Origin: Halobacterium sp. DL1
GTDB taxonomy: Archaea; Halobacteriota; Halobacteria; Halobacteriales; Halobacteriaceae
DNA length: 64,000 bases
Direction of reading: 5' to 3'
NCBI GenBank assembly: GCA_000230955.3
Contig: CP007060.1
Span: 1,364,001-1,428,000, forward strand
Shown: positions 62,165 through 64,000 of the stretch, piece after piece
Layout of the letters: the number at the start of each line of letters is the position of its first letter
Numbering within the stretch: position 1 is the stretch's first letter
The notes under the pieces: generated by a model
What the model was told of the DNA's origin: nothing
Databases searched by the model: none
What the model saw: only the letters and a program-made list of their open reading frames with translations
Translations under genes and position numbers: made by a program

Positions 62165-64000
62165 CTACGCCGCTCGTACCGTCGCGTTCAGGGTCGTCCC
62201 GTCGGGTCCAGCCCCTGGGACGAAGGCCGCCTCGCCGCCGCAGTTCCTGAGGTCGGTGCAGAGCTCTCGATACGGCGTCAGCGCCCGGTAGCCGTCCGCC
62301 GTCTCCTCGACCGGGAGGCGAACGCGGTAGCTGAGGCCCGCGCCGTAGCCGCCGTCGACGAGGGCCTCGACAGTCACGCTCCCGTTCAGCGGCACGCTGG
62401 CGTCCTCGGTCTCCGGAGCCAGTCCATCGAGACGAACGCGTCCGTCACGGACAACCACGTCGAACTCGGCGCTTCCACCGGCGTCCACCGCCCCGAGTGC
62501 GTGGTGGACCCGCTCGTCGCCCGAGGAGAGCGTGAGGGTGACGCTCTCCGTCCACTCCGGGAGGCCGACACGCACGCCGGTCCGCAGCGCGTCCCCCGAA
62601 ACCACCTGCACGCGCCGGAGGTCGGGCGTGACCGGCCGCGTCGAGTACGGCGACCACGACCCCCGGTAGACGTACCGGTAGAGCTCGCGGTCCGGGTAGG
62701 CGTCCACGACGGCGAACTGGCGCTCCTCGAGCGCGTAGACGGTCCGCCCGTCGAACCCGGGGTCGTTGCGCAGCGGCTGGAACGGGTGGTTGAGCCACTC
62801 CCCGTACGGCTCGGGGAGGAACACCACCGAGTCGGCGGGCGGCGACGGCTCGAACGGTTCGTAGGCGGCCTCGTAGTGGTCCGTGAGGTCGGCGTTCTCC
62901 CGGAGTTGCGGCCCGGCGACGGACGCCGTCGCGGCGCCGAGTACCGCTCCCGTCACGACCAGCAGGGCGACCGCAGCGGGGCGAGCGCGGCCGGGCGAAA
63001 CGCGTCTCCGGACCGAGCGCCGGGCCACGTCCACGACGGCCAGCAGCCCGACTGCCGCGAACGCGCTCGCCGGCACGAGCAGGTCGAAGTGGTAGTACGG
63101 ACCGAGCGTCGAGACGAGGCCGTCGGTCGGGTCGCCCAGCGCGCCGAGCACGTTGCGGTTCCCCCAGAAGAGGAGGTTCCCCGCGACGACGCTGACGGCC
63201 GACCCTCCGAGGACTGCCGGGCGCCAGTCCCAGCCACGGTGGTGGGTCGCGTAGACGCCGACAGCCGCAAGTAGGGTGCCGAGCGCGCCGAACGGCCCCC
63301 ACGTCGTGAGGAACTCCCCGACCACCTCGGCGTTCGAGCGCACGGCGAGCCCGGGGGTGTACGTCAGTTCGTAGCCGAGAATCGCGCGGCGGCCGAACCC
63401 GAGGCCGTCGAGGGGCGCGAACGCCTGGTACGGGAACAGCAGCGGCGACCCCGTGACGACGGCGTTGTACGCGAGCGTGACGGCGACGCCGAGGAGGCCG
63501 ACGGCCGCGGTAGCGCTGCGGCGCCGGACGACCGGGCCCGTCGAGCGGTCGCGGAGCGCGGGCAGCAGCGTCCAGACGGCGTGCGCGACGAACGGGGCGG
63601 CGAACAGTACAGCCGTGTACGGTCGCGTGAAGAACGCGAGTCCGGTCGCCGCGCCCGCGATCGCAGCCCATCGTGGGCTCCCGGTGCGCTCGGCGCGGAA
63701 GTACGCGAGCGCGAACGTGAGGTTCAGCATCGTCGTCGGCGCGTACGGGAGGAAGAGACCGGACTGCACGAGGAACAGCGGGGAGCAGAGCAGGGCGACG
63801 CCGGCCACCACGCCGGTCCGGTGGTCGAATACCTCCCGAACGACGCCGTAGAGCAGGGCGACGGTGGCGGCGGCGACGGCGGGTAGCGCGTAGCGGAACG
63901 ACCCCGCGAGTTCGCCGAGCGCGAAGACCGCGGCGGTCGGCGGCGCGTACTTGGGGTAGAGGCCGCTCGCCGAGTCGACGAAGAACCACGGCCGGAACGC
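62165..64000 (-). CDS. Membrane glycosyltransferase-like protein (5' end outside window)
   Basis: At least 611 residues, truncated at the right edge. The N-terminal visible part has about eight hydrophobic spans, and the start of the visible frame includes PWFFVDSASGLYPKYAPPT, similar to the first loop of GT39/GT83-type membrane glycosyltransferases (ArnT/PMT-like). The C-terminal 250 residues are soluble and extracellular, beta-rich, with LTLSSGDERVHHALG and RVRLPVEETADGYRALTP. The frame continues past the first ATG at 63811 to the edge, so the true start lies outside. It probably transfers a sugar from a polyprenyl carrier. Confidence 0.8.
   Translation of the reverse strand, partial: AFRPWFFVDSASGLYPKYAPPTAAVFALGELAGSFRYALPAVAAATVALLYGVVREVFDHRTGVVAGVALLCSPLFLVQSGLFLPYAPTTMLNLTFALAYFRAERTGSPRWAAIAGAATGLAFFTRPYTAVLFAAPFVAHAVWTLLPALRDRSTGPVVRRRSATAAVGLLGVAVTLAYNAVVTGSPLLFPYQAFAPLDGLGFGRRAILGYELTYTPGLAVRSNAEVVGEFLTTWGPFGALGTLLAAVGVYATHHRGWDWRPAVLGGSAVSVVAGNLLFWGNRNVLGALGDPTDGLVSTLGPYYHFDLLVPASAFAAVGLLAVVDVARRSVRRRVSPGRARPAAVALLVVTGAVLGAATASVAGPQLRENADLTDHYEAAYEPFEPSPPADSVVFLPEPYGEWLNHPFQPLRNDPGFDGRTVYALEERQFAVVDAYPDRELYRYVYRGSWSPYSTRPVTPDLRRVQVVSGDALRTGVRVGLPEWTESVTLTLSSGDERVHHALGAVDAGGSAEFDVVVRDGRVRLDGLAPETEDASVPLNGSVTVEALVDGGYGAGLSYRVRLPVEETADGYRALTPYRELCTDLRNCGGEAAFVPGAGPDGTTLNATVRAA

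Noticed and set aside
1-64000. CRISPR arrays, rRNA and tRNA genes
   Set aside because: No regularly spaced direct repeats or recognisable stable RNA genes were found in reading the intergenic regions; a covariance-model scan would be needed to be certain.

Overview
This window is chromosomal DNA from a haloarchaeon (class Halobacteria). The DNA is very GC-rich, the proteins are strongly acidic, and the information-processing genes are archaeal: topoisomerase VI, ATP-dependent DNA ligase, TFB, RNA polymerase subunit L, proteasome beta, Dph2, and GatC/GatA. Haloarchaeal regulator families (HalX, HalOD1, HTH-10, DUF5805) are also present. Most first genes have an AT-rich BoxA-like element about 25-31 bp before the start codon and no ribosome binding site, so most transcripts are probably leaderless. 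I used this spacing to choose several starts. I found no rRNA, tRNA, CRISPR array or intact insertion sequence.

Layout. 1-2.9 kb: end of top6B plus top6A. 3-9.7 kb: MFS transporter, DNA ligase, a glutamate-cysteine-ligase-like protein, proteasome beta, a UPF0212 protein and an XRE-CBS regulator. 9.8-17.6 kb: a Tat lipoprotein, purM, an M50 protease coupled to a TraB-family protein, a thioesterase, gatC-gatA and tfb. 17.6-24.2 kb: a 2-oxoacid dehydrogenase E1 alpha/beta pair, a TrkA-C/antiporter pair, a Nudix hydrolase and a PHP/asparagine-synthase-like operon. 24.3-31.3 kb: purL, hisF, rpoL, a rhomboid protease and a METTL5-like methyltransferase. 31.3-42.6 kb: a response regulator with PAS domains, dph2, a nitroreductase-like protein, a YlbF protein, an HTH-10 regulator, an MBL hydrolase, an acidic coiled-coil protein, a HisG-like protein, an AI-2E-type exporter, an HTTM protein and a methyltransferase.

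42.6-45.3 kb is a low-GC, gene-poor patch holding a tyrosine recombinase and a DUF5805 protein. It is followed by a tungstate/molybdate-type ABC transporter operon (45.3-48.0 kb), an ABC-2 exporter (48.1-50.0 kb) and a DUF502 membrane protein. 50.9-54.3 kb holds a very large chemotaxis-type transducer, led by a probable 41-residue ORF. 54.4-56.6 kb holds a divergent alpha/beta-hydrolase and kynureninase pair with a perfect inverted repeat at its exact centre. 56.7-59.6 kb is a histidine kinase/HalX regulator operon. The window ends with a glycosyltransferase, a HalOD1 protein, an Lrp regulator, a small membrane protein and a truncated membrane glycosyltransferase-like gene.

Most of this is ordinary core genome. 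The most interesting signals are the small ORF coupled to the transducer, the three 45-residue repeats in that transducer, the symmetric operator candidate between kynureninase and the hydrolase, the palindromes next to other start codons, and the PHP/asparagine-synthase-like gene pair.
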